Source of the DNA: JBFMDN01 sp040753915
GTDB taxonomy: Bacteria; Desulfobacterota; Desulfomonilia; Desulfomonilales; Desulfomonilaceae
Length of the DNA: 61,637 nt
Direction: 5' to 3'
NCBI GenBank assembly: GCA_040753915.1
Contig: JBFMDN010000033.1
Location: forward strand, 1 to 61,637
This document shows positions 51,676 to 60,484 of the stretch, one piece after another; within the stretch, counting starts at the first letter, position 1, and each line of letters opens with the position of its first letter. The position numbers and the translations under genes are program-made. The notes beneath the pieces are model-generated. The model was not told the DNA's origin, made no database searches, and worked only from the letters and a program-made list of their open reading frames with translations.

Positions 51676-53247
51676 ATGCAATCGCTGTCTCGTTTCTTGC
51701 CGGTGGTTCTTGTGGGGAGTCTTATCCTGATAGTCTCGGAGGTGTTTTCAGCTCCTCAGGCTTCATCCCCTTCCCCGTACGTTTCACTGGAAGCGATGGC
51801 TCACTTCATGCTCTATTTTGGGCTCGGCTTTGTCCTGTGCCGCTGGCTGGTCCTCGGCCTGAAAATCAACGGCGTTATCGCACTCATGTTGGCTGGTTGC
51901 GTGTCCCTCAGCTTCGGAGTGGCCGACGAGCTCCATCAGTTGCAGATCCAGGGGCGATCTGCCGATTTCGGCGACCTCCTCGTCGACCTTGCTGGCGGCC
52001 TGGCTGGAGCGGTCTTGTACTTGGCACTGGCCCGGCTCTTACACTGGGTCAGAGATGTCCTATCTGCGGCCCCGATCTCATGGCCTCGCGCTGTTTTCCG
52101 GGCTGCGGTGACCACTGTGGCTGCCGTGGGGGTCTGCTCGCTCGCAGTCGTGCATGCCGAGAAAGTTGCGAAGCTCGGAGAAGCGCTCGTTTCCGAGGGA
52201 TCTATGCAGGCGCGGCAGATGATCGATCGATATGTCACTCCCCACCGTGCACAGGTCCATCCGTTGTCGCATATCCCCTTGCCCGCTGTTGCCAATGAAC
52301 AACCGAGGCAGGATACAAGGGCTTCGATTCAGTCGGGATCCCCCGCACCGGCGAGAATTGAGCAACACGTTGGAACGATCCAGTTGACAGCTCTGGCGGA
52401 GCCTATCCGAAAGGCCGAGAAAGAGGCGATACAGGCTCGGCAGAATCTCACTGACACGTCAGTGGAGCAGTCCGCGAACGATCCGGAGAGATGGCTTTTG
52501 GAGGAGATGAAGCGGGTCATCTCACGGTTAGATCAAATGGAGCGAGCTCCTATGGCGGCCGACGCACCCCCGACGCGGGGCAATGGGCTCGCCGAAGGTG
52601 CCGGTAAAATCGAAGGCGCCAACGGGGCCCTGCGAGACAGGATCGGCCAGGCCCTGGCATCGAGTGGAATTCATCTATCGAAGCTGCCAGAAAAACCAGT
52701 ATCAGCGGTTCCAGCAGTCCGGCGCCAGGCGCTGGGAACCGGCACAAACACCCCGGACCCCTGTGACCTCATTGCGATTATCACCCAGAACACCAATCCC
52801 GTGAGCGAGCTCACTGTGGATCAAGTGCGGAAGGTATTCTCCGGCGAATATACGAATTGGAGCCAGGCAGGGGGTCCCGATCTGCCTATCAAGGTCATCA
52901 CGGTCCGAAAGCAGTCAGGGGATCTGGAAGAGAAGATTGTGGATCACATCCAGGCTCCTCTCAGCAAAGACGCTGTGCGGCTTCCTCTTGTGAGCTTAAT
53001 CATCCCTGTGGTGGCCCAGACGGAAGGGGCAGTCGGTTTCTTGCCGGTCCTCAATACCGAACAGCTTGATTTTGTGGCAGACCACAAGGCATTCAAGAAG
53101 ATTGCCATCAAGGCCGGGGATCAAGAGCCAGCCTTGGTGCCCAGCAGGATAGCTGTGAACACGTCCATGTACCCCATAATGCATGATATCCCTCAGCATC
53201 GTCCCCTGGCTGCGAGCTCGGTTGCGGCGCGAGCAACTACTCGATGA
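51676..53247 (+). CDS. VanZ-like membrane domain fused to a phosphate-binding-protein-like domain
   Basis: A 523-residue protein of unusual architecture. Residues 5-125 are a VanZ-like four-helix membrane domain with the signature ADELHQLQIQGRSADFGDL, followed by a fifth helix (about 135-155). A long low-complexity linker (about 160-355) leads to a PstS/periplasmic-binding-protein-like domain (about 365-495: CDLIAIITQNTNPVSELTVD, VRKVFSGEYTNWSQAGGPDL, LIIPVVAQTEGAVGFLP). VanZ proteins are linked to teicoplanin resistance and envelope functions; PBP-like domains bind phosphate or anions. AAGGAGG precedes ATG 51676, and a perfect sigma-54 promoter is upstream. The function of the fusion is unknown. 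Confidence 0.75.
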   Translation: MQSLSRFLPVVLVGSLILIVSEVFSAPQASSPSPYVSLEAMAHFMLYFGLGFVLCRWLVLGLKINGVIALMLAGCVSLSFGVADELHQLQIQGRSADFGDLLVDLAGGLAGAVLYLALARLLHWVRDVLSAAPISWPRAVFRAAVTTVAAVGVCSLAVVHAEKVAKLGEALVSEGSMQARQMIDRYVTPHRAQVHPLSHIPLPAVANEQPRQDTRASIQSGSPAPARIEQHVGTIQLTALAEPIRKAEKEAIQARQNLTDTSVEQSANDPERWLLEEMKRVISRLDQMERAPMAADAPPTRGNGLAEGAGKIEGANGALRDRIGQALASSGIHLSKLPEKPVSAVPAVRRQALGTGTNTPDPCDLIAIITQNTNPVSELTVDQVRKVFSGEYTNWSQAGGPDLPIKVITVRKQSGDLEEKIVDHIQAPLSKDAVRLPLVSLIIPVVAQTEGAVGFLPVLNTEQLDFVADHKAFKKIAIKAGDQEPALVPSRIAVNTSMYPIMHDIPQHRPLAASSVAARATTR

Positions 53248-53282
53248 TGCGCCCCTGAGATCAATAGAGATGCTGGGGGGAG

Positions 53283-53360
53283 AAACGGCAGTTGCACCTA
53301 ATCATTAAGAAGAAACACCAAACAACGGCCGCTCCTTGTGCAAAGCGGCCTCAGCCGTTT
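53283..53360. terminator. Bidirectional nested-hairpin terminator between convergent genes
   Basis: AAACGGC (53283-53289) pairs with GCCGTTT (53354-53360) outside an inner hairpin GGCCGCT (53327-53333)/AGCGGCC (53344-53350). T-rich sequence follows on the plus strand. It lies between the stop of the VanZ fusion (53247) and the stop of the HD-GYP gene (53387). Confidence 0.45.
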
Positions 53361-53386
53361 CTCCTTTCTTTCAAGCCATATCGCTA

Positions 53387-54505
53387 TCACATAAAGATCT
53401 GTCTCTCCGCCACCGGCATCAAGGTGTCTCTTCCCATGGTAATTGCACTCACATGGTCAATCCTCACCTCTTTTACCTCTTCCACTATTCCTCGAATCGT
53501 CGGGAGCAAGTCCAGGAAGCATTCGAAAACCCTTTCGCCGAAATGATCGCCCCCTCCGGCTCTCATGATCTCCAGAGCCTTCTCCTCCGGTAGCGCCGGT
53601 CTGTATACTCTGTGGTGAATCAAAGCGTCGTACACATCGACCACTGCAACAATGAGACACGATTCCTGGATTTCCTGGCCGACGAGGCCTCGAGGGTAAC
53701 CGGATCCGTCATACCGTTCGTGATGGCCGTAGGCAATGTCTCTGGCCATCTGCAGGAGTGGAACTCGGGAGCCATCGAGAATGGCTGCGCCTATTTCCGT
53801 GTGCCTCTTCATGATCTCAAATTCTTCGCGGGTCAGGCTGCCGGGCTTACGGAGAATACGATCGGGAATGCCAATCTTTCCTATGTCGTGCATGGGTGCG
53901 GCGAGCTTCAATCGTTCGGAGAGTTTGAGGGACCAGCCGAGAGCCCTCGCAATTTCATAGGAGTACAGCCCTATGCGACGGATGTGCGCCCCTGTCTCGT
54001 CGTCCCGATAACCCGCGGCTGCTATGAGCCTCAGGACCACCTCTTCCTCTCGATCCCGAACTTCTTTTGTCCTTTCCCGGACCCTCTCCTCCAGCTCCCG
54101 TTCGTATTTCTCGCTCAAAAGGGTCATTTCGCGACGCTGTAGTGCTCCGGCCACGTGGATAAGCAGCTCGTTTCGATCGAATGGCTTGATAATGTAGCCG
54201 TACGCACCTACATCAAGGGCCTCTATAGCGGTTTTCCTATCGGTGACTCCGGTTGCCATGAGAACCGCAACATCCCTGTGCATGCTCCTGATGTACGTGA
54301 GCAGGTCCAATCCCGACATTCCCGGCATCAGTATGTCAGCAAGCACCACCTGATACTCGTTGCTTTCCAACAACTTAACAGCTTCCTCTCCACTGGCCGC
54401 GGATTCGCAGACATATCCCTCCGCACTAAGCATTCTCGAAAGCAAGTCGCGGATGTACTGTTCGTCATCAACAATCAAGATTCTCGCACTATCGTACACG
54501 CTCAT
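53387..54505 (-). CDS. HD-GYP response regulator (RpfG-like)
   Basis: A 372-residue two-domain protein. The receiver (1-120) has ILIVDDEQ and phosphoacceptor VVLADILMPG. A coiled-coil linker is followed by an HD-GYP phosphodiesterase (about 155-345) with the metal motif PMHDIGKIGIPDRIL, RHTEIGAAILDG, the AYGHHERYDGSGYPRGL signature and VVDVYDALI. It should degrade cyclic-di-GMP when phosphorylated. It is last in an apparent operon after two beta-propeller genes, 43 bp behind the nearer. The phosphate donor is not identified; the HWE-type kinase at 59010 is one candidate. Confidence 0.92.
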   Translation of the reverse strand: MSVYDSARILIVDDEQYIRDLLSRMLSAEGYVCESAASGEEAVKLLESNEYQVVLADILMPGMSGLDLLTYIRSMHRDVAVLMATGVTDRKTAIEALDVGAYGYIIKPFDRNELLIHVAGALQRREMTLLSEKYERELEERVRERTKEVRDREEEVVLRLIAAAGYRDDETGAHIRRIGLYSYEIARALGWSLKLSERLKLAAPMHDIGKIGIPDRILRKPGSLTREEFEIMKRHTEIGAAILDGSRVPLLQMARDIAYGHHERYDGSGYPRGLVGQEIQESCLIVAVVDVYDALIHHRVYRPALPEEKALEIMRAGGGDHFGERVFECFLDLLPTIRGIVEEVKEVRIDHVSAITMGRDTLMPVAERQIFM

Positions 54506-54548
54506 GACAAGAGCCTCCCACCACTACGTCTCCAGTCTCACGAAGAGA

Positions 54549-55544
54549 CTAGCGCAGCACATACATGTTTCCATCAGCACTGCCAAAATAGACCTTTCCA
54601 TCCGCGCAAACCGGAGGGGTCTGGATCGGCCCGCCAGTCTTGAACTTCCATTTCAGGCGACCCGTTTCGGCGCGAACGGCATAGACGTGGGCGTCCTCGC
54701 TCCCGCATATGACCAATCGGCCGGCTATCGCAGGTGAGTGCCTGATCGGACCGCCAGTTGCGAACTTCCATTTTTGCTCCCCGCTCTTGCGATCGACACA
54801 ATACAGGTATCCGTCCGAGCTGCCGAACAACACGCTCTCCCGAAAGATCACGGGAGAGCCCCACACCTGTCCCCCGGTCTCGAATTTCCACTTTCTTCGT
54901 CCCCGATCTGCGTCTACAGCGTACAAGCAATTGTCGAAGCTCCCGAAATAGACGGTCCCGTGCGCGACTATCGGCGACGAGATCACCCACGACCGCGTTT
55001 GAAAGGTCCATTTGAGATTGCCAACGGGTTCTTTTTTATCTCCACTTCTGCCTACATCCCGAGCCACTCGACCAGTTGTGACTTCTGTGAATCCCCCCCT
55101 CGTGTTCGTGGCGCCAGTCGTGATTGGCGAGATTCTCTCAGTATCGCCAAAACTCACTACCGCGACCTTGCAGTTCGGACATTCTCCAGCACCATGAAAG
55201 CGTGGCAGAATCGTTCTGCACAACGGACACTTGAAGGTACCATGCGGGTCCCCTCGCGAGGATCGGAGAGTTGCGGTCGTCTCTGGACAATCCGGGTCCG
55301 CGGTGAACTGGGAGCTGATTCGGACGAGTCTTTCCAGCAGACCTCTGTTTGCGGGGTGGCTGGCAGTAATGATGCCGCTCGAGACCATTTTCTCCAGTGC
55401 ACGAAGCACCTTGGCCTGGATCCTACACCGTTGCATCAGGGCTTCTTCCCGGGACACCTTCCTCGCGGCATACCGCTGCCCGGCCGCGTCCACCCGGGAG
55501 CCACCGCGGGAAGTAATATCAGTGAGGGATGTCTGAACCGTCAT
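54549..55544 (-). CDS. Zinc-ribbon plus PQQ-type beta-propeller protein (paralogue 1)
   Basis: A 331-residue protein. The N-terminal third is helical (EALMQRCRIQAKVLRALEKM) and is followed by a zinc ribbon FKCPLCRTILPRF...ECPNC. The C-terminal half has PQQ-like propeller repeats of the YFGSFDNCLYAVDADRGRRK type (four or five visible, each ending KWKF and a GG-P turn). No signal peptide is present, so unlike PQQ dehydrogenases it is cytoplasmic. Start is ATG 55544, with CCGGAG seven bases upstream; the longer frame to 55703 overlaps the previous gene. It is flanked by a paralogue and an HD-GYP regulator. Function not known. Confidence 0.7.
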   Translation of the reverse strand: MTVQTSLTDITSRGGSRVDAAGQRYAARKVSREEALMQRCRIQAKVLRALEKMVSSGIITASHPANRGLLERLVRISSQFTADPDCPETTATLRSSRGDPHGTFKCPLCRTILPRFHGAGECPNCKVAVVSFGDTERISPITTGATNTRGGFTEVTTGRVARDVGRSGDKKEPVGNLKWTFQTRSWVISSPIVAHGTVYFGSFDNCLYAVDADRGRRKWKFETGGQVWGSPVIFRESVLFGSSDGYLYCVDRKSGEQKWKFATGGPIRHSPAIAGRLVICGSEDAHVYAVRAETGRLKWKFKTGGPIQTPPVCADGKVYFGSADGNMYVLR

Positions 55545-55608
55545 GGTACATCTCCGGGATGTCGCCCGAGCAGGATCATTTTTCGAGCCGCCTTCTCGTT
55601 CGTGAGAG

Positions 55609-56856
55609 CTATTTGAGGGCATAAACCTTATGATCGTTACTTCCGAAATAAAGAAGCTCGCCAGACGGAACCGGAGAGGACCGCACAGGTCTTCCGGCTG
55701 CAAACTTCCATTTTACGAGGCCTGTCTCCACGTCTACAGCGTACACGTAGTGGTCATCGGAGCCGAAATAGATCGTCCTTCCATGTACCGTCAGTCCACT
55801 CCGTATCGGTCCTCCCACCCGGGTGCTCCACTTCTCTGCACCGGTATTTGCATCAAGAGCGTACAGTGTTCCGGCATTGCAGCCGAAATAGACAGTGCCT
55901 TCGGCCACAACTATCCCGCTCTGGATGGCCTCCCGAGCCTTGAACCTCCATTTGGTTTCCCCCGTAAGCGGGTCCATAGCTCTCAGGTATCCATCCACGG
56001 CTCCCAGATACATGATCCCTTCCGATACCGCCGGAGGAGTGAAGCCAGAGACTCCGACCCGCACTTTGGTCATCAATGAGCCGCACGGCTGGGGGAGAAC
56101 ATCCTCTATGTCTTCGGAATCACCGCAATCATCCTCCTCCGGACAGTCGGGCTTAGCCCCTCGGCCGGAACGCCCGTCAAAACCTTCTCTATCCGATTTT
56201 TCCCCGAGAGGACCGTTTGAGGCCGCGATCTCACCACCGACATCGGTCATTGGGGCTCCGCATCGGGGGCAAGTGACGAAGTCTTCGATTACCGGGAGAC
56301 GGCATCGGACGCATGGGACAAAATTCAGGCACACCGTCTTTTCTGCAGCGTCCATCTCCTGCTCGACTGGGCCTCTCGCGACAGATCTGCTCATCGGAGT
56401 CTGCGATTCTCCTGACCTGAGCCCACATTTTCCGGTTAGGGGATCGTCGGCAGCGAGAGACCGCACGTCACGGGCCGCATGGATCGAGTTGTTCTGGTGT
56501 TTTTTTCTGGCTTCTGCTCCTCCGGTGACCGCCTGCTCTACTCTCCAATCGTCAGGCACGTGCGAAGTGAGTCCCGAAGCGTATTGCGGGCATCTGTCAG
56601 CGTCTCCGTGAATCTTCTGCGAGCACACGGTACATCTGGTCGCAACAAGGTCTGCGATACTCTGGCGATCCCTCCTGGTGGATTCAAGAACGTCGCGATC
56701 GAGAAGCCCCCCAATGACGAGTTTCTCGAATAGGCTCACGAGAGCAACGCTCGAGAGGTTATACTTTCTCATGAGCTCCCGTTCGGTCATGCCTGATCTT
56801 AGGTCCTCGACCACCTGTCGGGCAGAAACAATCCGTCTCGAACTGTCTCTAGTCAT
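55609..56856 (-). CDS. HTH-like, zinc-ribbon plus PQQ-type beta-propeller protein (paralogue 2)
   Basis: A 415-residue protein built like its neighbour at 54549. Residues 8-60 look like a helix-turn-helix or winged helix (VVEDLRSGMTERELMRKYNL, SSVALVSLFEKLVIGGLLD). Two zinc ribbons follow: CTVCSQKI with a degraded partner, and CVRCRLPVIEDFVTCPRC near 190. An acidic linker leads to about four propeller repeats (TVYFGCNAGTLYALDANTGA, TIYFGSDDHYVYAVDVETGL). No secretion signal. It is first gene of the propeller-propeller-HD-GYP operon. The N-terminal domain suggests a regulator or scaffold that reads DNA or protein partners; this is inference only. Confidence 0.7.
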   Translation of the reverse strand: MTRDSSRRIVSARQVVEDLRSGMTERELMRKYNLSSVALVSLFEKLVIGGLLDRDVLESTRRDRQSIADLVATRCTVCSQKIHGDADRCPQYASGLTSHVPDDWRVEQAVTGGAEARKKHQNNSIHAARDVRSLAADDPLTGKCGLRSGESQTPMSRSVARGPVEQEMDAAEKTVCLNFVPCVRCRLPVIEDFVTCPRCGAPMTDVGGEIAASNGPLGEKSDREGFDGRSGRGAKPDCPEEDDCGDSEDIEDVLPQPCGSLMTKVRVGVSGFTPPAVSEGIMYLGAVDGYLRAMDPLTGETKWRFKAREAIQSGIVVAEGTVYFGCNAGTLYALDANTGAEKWSTRVGGPIRSGLTVHGRTIYFGSDDHYVYAVDVETGLVKWKFAAGRPVRSSPVPSGELLYFGSNDHKVYALK

Positions 56857-56982
56857 GGCCTCGCTCTCCCGCCTTTCTCGGCACGCTCACGTTCCTTCAA
56901 AGTCCTATCCAGGGAGCCGAGCAAAGGCAAAAGGCATGCAGCACCAAGGGGGTAAGCCTTGATACCTGCGCAGTGGCTGTTC

Positions 56983-57642
56983 TTATCGACCATCAGGATC
57001 ACAGGACTCTCCTGTCTTTCCGACCTGGCCCGTAAGGTCTTGAACCCTCTTCTCCAGTGCTTTTAGTGACTTGCGGAGGAGATTGACCTCCCGCTGAGCT
57101 AGCCGCTGGCGGGTTCTTTCCGCAGTTATGTCCTCGATGAGACACAAGAGATGGCGCTGGGAAAGGATTCTGACCGCTCGCAAATGCAGACGGGACCACA
57201 TTCTGCGCTGCTTCAGCTCGAAGATGGCCTCCGCCTGTTGAGGCTTCCTTGTTTCGAAAGCCTTGTCGAGAAGTTGTTCGGCCTTAAGCTCCAGATTTTT
57301 CGCCTTCTCCTCTTCGGCAGGCCGAGGAAGAAGATCGAGGAACGACCCATAGTCAGCGGGATCGGGCGCGCTGATGTTCTTTCTCCATGCCTGATTGCTA
57401 AAAACCACGCAGTACCACTGGTCGATGAGACATGCCGGCATGGGAAGAGCATCCAGCAGCTTTCCTAGGGAAGTGGACTCGATGCTCCTGAGATCGAATG
57501 TCCCGGTCTCCGCAACACTCTCGCCTGAGAAGAGATCATTCAAGTCTATGGTTTGCGTCCCCATTTCGCCGCACTGTCCCGACAGCGATCCAGGGCGGGT
57601 ATTCGATTTCTTCAACGGTTTGTACGTTGTCGACTCCTGCAT
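56983..57642 (-). CDS. PAS-domain protein with C-terminal coiled coil
   Basis: A 219-residue soluble protein. A PAS fold spans about 55-165 (LLDALPMPACLIDQWYCVVF then SNQAWRKN, ending LLCLIEDITAERTRQRLAQR). The C-terminal 45 residues form a coiled coil (EVNLLRKSLKALEKRVQDL). No kinase or output domain is attached, so it probably signals by protein contact. AGGAG lies nine bases before ATG 57642. It stands alone between the propeller operon (126-bp gap) and the MITE-like element. Confidence 0.75.
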   Translation of the reverse strand: MQESTTYKPLKKSNTRPGSLSGQCGEMGTQTIDLNDLFSGESVAETGTFDLRSIESTSLGKLLDALPMPACLIDQWYCVVFSNQAWRKNISAPDPADYGSFLDLLPRPAEEEKAKNLELKAEQLLDKAFETRKPQQAEAIFELKQRRMWSRLHLRAVRILSQRHLLCLIEDITAERTRQRLAQREVNLLRKSLKALEKRVQDLTGQVGKTGESCDPDGR

Positions 57643-57732
57643 GGTTACCTTCTCCTAGGATGTCGTCATGAGTACAACAGGTTAGTACTGCCTTTCGTAA
57701 GTTCGGTGCTGAATCAGGAAACCCCGACCCCA

Positions 57733-57935
57733 CCCTCCCCGTTAACGCATAGGCGTTAACTTCGTGGATGGCATCACGTGATTTCAGTCAGTTGACTTAA
57801 CAAGGACCCCGTCACCCCGGCGAAAGCCGGGGTCCATAACCTATTGCAAAGACTGGATTCCGGCTTCCCCCGGAACGACGAACAATTGGCCGTTCCACTT
57901 CTAACTTAACGCCTATGCCCCGTTAACGGGGAGGG
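57733..57935. mobile_element. MITE-like element with about 27-bp terminal inverted repeats
   Basis: The left end (57733-57759, CCCTCCCCGTTAACG then CATAGGCGTTAA) is repeated inverted at 57906-57935, differing mainly by an extra GGG. The interior holds the hairpins CCCCGGC-GAAA-GCCGGGG (57815-57832) and TTCCGG/CCGGAA (57858-57875), typical of dispersed bacterial palindromic repeats. No coding capacity. The right end reaches into the neighbouring response-regulator gene and provides its stop codon. Confidence 0.65.
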
Positions 57936-58998
57936 AGTCCTTTTCCCCGTTGACAGGGGGATCAGAGGGGGGCGCAGTTCCGGATTCCCTTCCCCAAATG
58001 GATTCGGCTCTCGCTGCTGCGATGCGAGCGTCCAGACTCTTTCCTCGCGTCCTGTACAGCTCGGCCAGGTCTTTCGCCACGTTTCGAACCTTCCAATCTG
58101 CGGGCCCCAAAGTCCTCTCCATCAACTTCAATGCCCGTTGGTAGCAATGCTCTGCCAACAGGTGCTCACCGTCCAATTTCGAGAGTTGAGCCGTCAGGAT
58201 CAGGTTTGCTGCGTGTGCGAAATCGTCTTTGGCCGCACTGGGTAGCCCCGAATCTTCTTTGAACAGAAAAAGAGCCCCGACAAGCTTATCCGGTGACTCG
58301 GTCAGCGGAATAGGCATGACTCGTACTGGTATTTCACTCCGGTCCGCGGACAAGAGGATCGCGCCAATTGAACCCGACTCCGATTGTTCCTCCTGATGCG
58401 CCATCGCCAAACGGCTCAACGTTTCGCCTGTCTGAGGATGGCGAAGGATCAGCACCTCGGGTACAGCTTTCCCGATGGCCGCCTTAGACTCCCATCCCGT
58501 AATTGCTTCGGCCAGCGAATTCATCCTCCTTACCGCACCCGTCTCGTCGCAAAGAATTATCGCGCCATCGAAGAATCCCGCAGCTTTGGCAAACCACTCG
58601 GATTCTCGTGTGGCTCGTCTCTGCTTGCCGTGATTGTGAAGAGACACTTCGATGGTCGTGCGCAATGCAACTTCTGAAAAGGGTTTAACGAGGTAGCCGT
58701 ACGGATCCGATACCGTTGCTCTCATCAGAGTCGCTTCGTCGGAATGGGCAGTCAAGAAGATCACCGGCACCTCGTATGCGTCGCGCAACCTCTGTGCGGC
58801 TTCTATTCCGTCGACCTTTCCCGCCAGCACAATGTCCATCAGCACGAGGTCGGGCCGGACTCTTTCAACGAATTCAGGAACCTGCTCTCCCTGGTCGCAT
58901 ATGCCTACCACGTCATATCCTAGGAATTCCAGCCGCACCTTCAGATCCATGGCCACCACGATTTCGTCTTCAACGATGAGAATCTTCTTCCTGGACAT
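57913..58998 (-). CDS. Response regulator with PAS domain and TPR-like tail
   Basis: A 361-residue protein. The receiver (1-125) has VEDEIVVAMDLKVRLEFLGY and phosphoacceptor LVLMDIVLAGKVDGIEA, of the type paired with HisKA_2/HWE kinases. A PAS domain (about 140-255: FFDGAIILCDETGAVRRMNS) follows, then a helical tetratricopeptide-like tail (LLAEHCYQRALKLMERTLGP, VAKDLAELYRTRGKSLDARI). The last residues LPVNGA and the stop come from the MITE-like element, so the native C-terminus may have been altered. It starts 11 bases after the kinase gene and clearly forms an operon with it. Confidence 0.85.
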   Translation of the reverse strand: MSRKKILIVEDEIVVAMDLKVRLEFLGYDVVGICDQGEQVPEFVERVRPDLVLMDIVLAGKVDGIEAAQRLRDAYEVPVIFLTAHSDEATLMRATVSDPYGYLVKPFSEVALRTTIEVSLHNHGKQRRATRESEWFAKAAGFFDGAIILCDETGAVRRMNSLAEAITGWESKAAIGKAVPEVLILRHPQTGETLSRLAMAHQEEQSESGSIGAILLSADRSEIPVRVMPIPLTESPDKLVGALFLFKEDSGLPSAAKDDFAHAANLILTAQLSKLDGEHLLAEHCYQRALKLMERTLGPADWKVRNVAKDLAELYRTRGKSLDARIAAARAESIWGRESGTAPPSDPPVNGEKDSLPVNGA

Positions 58999-59009
58999 CT
59001 TCGCACTCC

Positions 59010-60107
59010 TTACAGACTTTCCCGCTGTCGGACGCGAATCTCGAACGTTGTTCCCGGTCCACTCCTCACTTCAGCCGATCCTCGAAGCTGCACTTCTGCG
59101 AGATTCAACACGAGCTGCAATCCCAATGACCCGGAATTGCGATAATTGAATCCGGGGGGCAGGCCAATACCATTGTCCGAAACGACTATGACGAACACCT
59201 TGTCGCTCTCCTTTTGAAAATCGATGCGAATTTCCCCTGGCTGTCCGCGAACAAAGGCATGCTTCAGACAATTGGTCACCAGCTCGTTGAGGATCAATCC
59301 ACAGGAAAGTGCCATACCCACAGGGAGCATGACATCGTCCACATGAATCTTGGTGGAGACAGAAGGAGCAATAGTCGAATTGGCACGGAGCAGCTCAGCG
59401 ACCAACCCGCGAACATAATCGGAAATCTTTATGGCTCCAAGATTTTGCGAGCGATACAATTGCTCGTGAATCAACGCCATGGAGCGAATCCGGTTCTGAC
59501 TATCGACCAGAGCGGATACTATGCGCTCATCTCGAATGATAGTACGCTGCAGGCCGAGCAAACTGGATACGATCTGAAGGTTGTTCTTTACCCGGTGGTG
59601 AACCTCGCTCAGCAGGATCTCCTTTTCCTCAAGGGATGCCTTCAATTGCTCTTCAACGTGCTGTCGTCTCTCGATTTCTCTCTGGAGCTCCTGGTTTGCG
59701 AGGGCTAGGGCCTGCGTGCGCTCCTGAACGCGGTCTTCGAGCATGAGCTGTCCCTTTCGCAGCTCGGTCTCAGCTCGTATGCGAGCAAGAATCTCACGAC
59801 CTAACTCCTGGTTCGCCACCTCCAATGCTTTGCGCTTGTGTTTTTCTTCCTCGTATACTTTGGCGAGATCTTCCGCATACTTGAGGCATTGCCTGACCAG
59901 AGCTGTTCGATCAGTCGTATCATCCTGAGGGCATGCCTCCGACTCCTTCTTGCTCTGCCCTTGAGCTCTTCCCCGGACGGTGGTGTCCAAACTTTGGCCC
60001 GCTGCCGCTGCCAGATGCTTCTGGTGCGATTCAGGACCTCCTGCTCCGGTTAGGTACTGGCGAATCATGTATTCCCCACTTGGCTGTGCGATCATTGCGA
60101 CCATCAC
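59010..60107 (-). CDS. HisKA_2/HWE-type soluble sensor histidine kinase
   Basis: About 365 residues. The N-terminal half is a long heptad-rich coiled coil (about 90-170) without a recognisable sensor domain or membrane span. The dimerisation/phosphoacceptor region is LLSEVHHRVKNNLQIVSSLL (His near 181). The ATPase domain has LILNELVTNCLKHAF (N-box) and VVSDNGIGLPPGF (G1), ending GSLGLQLVLNLAEVQL. The kinase is of the light/redox-sensor HWE-related class that usually pairs with PAS-linked receivers such as the next gene. The start is uncertain (GTG 60107 or nearby ATG). A sigma-54-like site lies about 98 bases upstream. Confidence 0.85.
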   Translation of the reverse strand: MMVAMIAQPSGEYMIRQYLTGAGGPESHQKHLAAAAGQSLDTTVRGRAQGQSKKESEACPQDDTTDRTALVRQCLKYAEDLAKVYEEEKHKRKALEVANQELGREILARIRAETELRKGQLMLEDRVQERTQALALANQELQREIERRQHVEEQLKASLEEKEILLSEVHHRVKNNLQIVSSLLGLQRTIIRDERIVSALVDSQNRIRSMALIHEQLYRSQNLGAIKISDYVRGLVAELLRANSTIAPSVSTKIHVDDVMLPVGMALSCGLILNELVTNCLKHAFVRGQPGEIRIDFQKESDKVFVIVVSDNGIGLPPGFNYRNSGSLGLQLVLNLAEVQLRGSAEVRSGPGTTFEIRVRQRESL

Positions 60108-60204
60108 CCTGCATGTATCAGAGACGCATGACTGAACGCGGGATTTTTGACTAAGAACAGGAGAGCCATGCTCTCATGCGTTGGGTGCTCCCGGAGAGAT
60201 CCCT

Positions 60205-60220
60205 AGCAAGAGCCGAGCCA
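60205..60220 (-). promoter_or_regulatory. Sigma-54-like promoter of the kinase operon
   Basis: On the minus strand TGGCTCGGCTCTTGCT (60220-60205) has the GG-N10-GC spacing and one mismatch to TGGCAC-N5-TTGCW. It points to the 60107 kinase gene. The truncated sigma-54 activator gene lies directly upstream. Confidence 0.5.
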
Positions 60221-60484
60221 CTTCCGAGGGAGCTGCGTTGAATTCAAGTATTGCTCGCAATATCAGGCTGTTGACACTGAGGAAGGTGAGAGGAAGGAAG
60301 ACCGGACCCTGAGGAAAACTAGCGGAATGCGCAAAAACTAAACACTTCAGCTTCTTGTAATTTTGTCAATTGGTTACCCACTCGTTCTCCTGCAAAGATC
60401 CGCTGATCCGTCGCTTGGGGTGCTTGTTTTTTGGTCAGGTGCTGGGCCGCGCGACCAAAGTCGGTGACTTCTGTTCGACCGACC
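60221..60484. other. Intergenic region between activator and kinase genes
   Basis: No gene seen. The segment around 60330-60440 is AT-richer and may hold activator sites for the sigma-54-like promoter at 60205-60220, but I see no clear inverted repeat. Confidence 0.3.

Noticed and set aside
53249..53262. Possible second attachment site resembling the tRNA-Arg 3' end
   Set aside because: TCTCAGGGGCGCA-like sequence is on the opposite strand, has an extra G and is only 12 bases; an island attachment repeat should be direct and longer.
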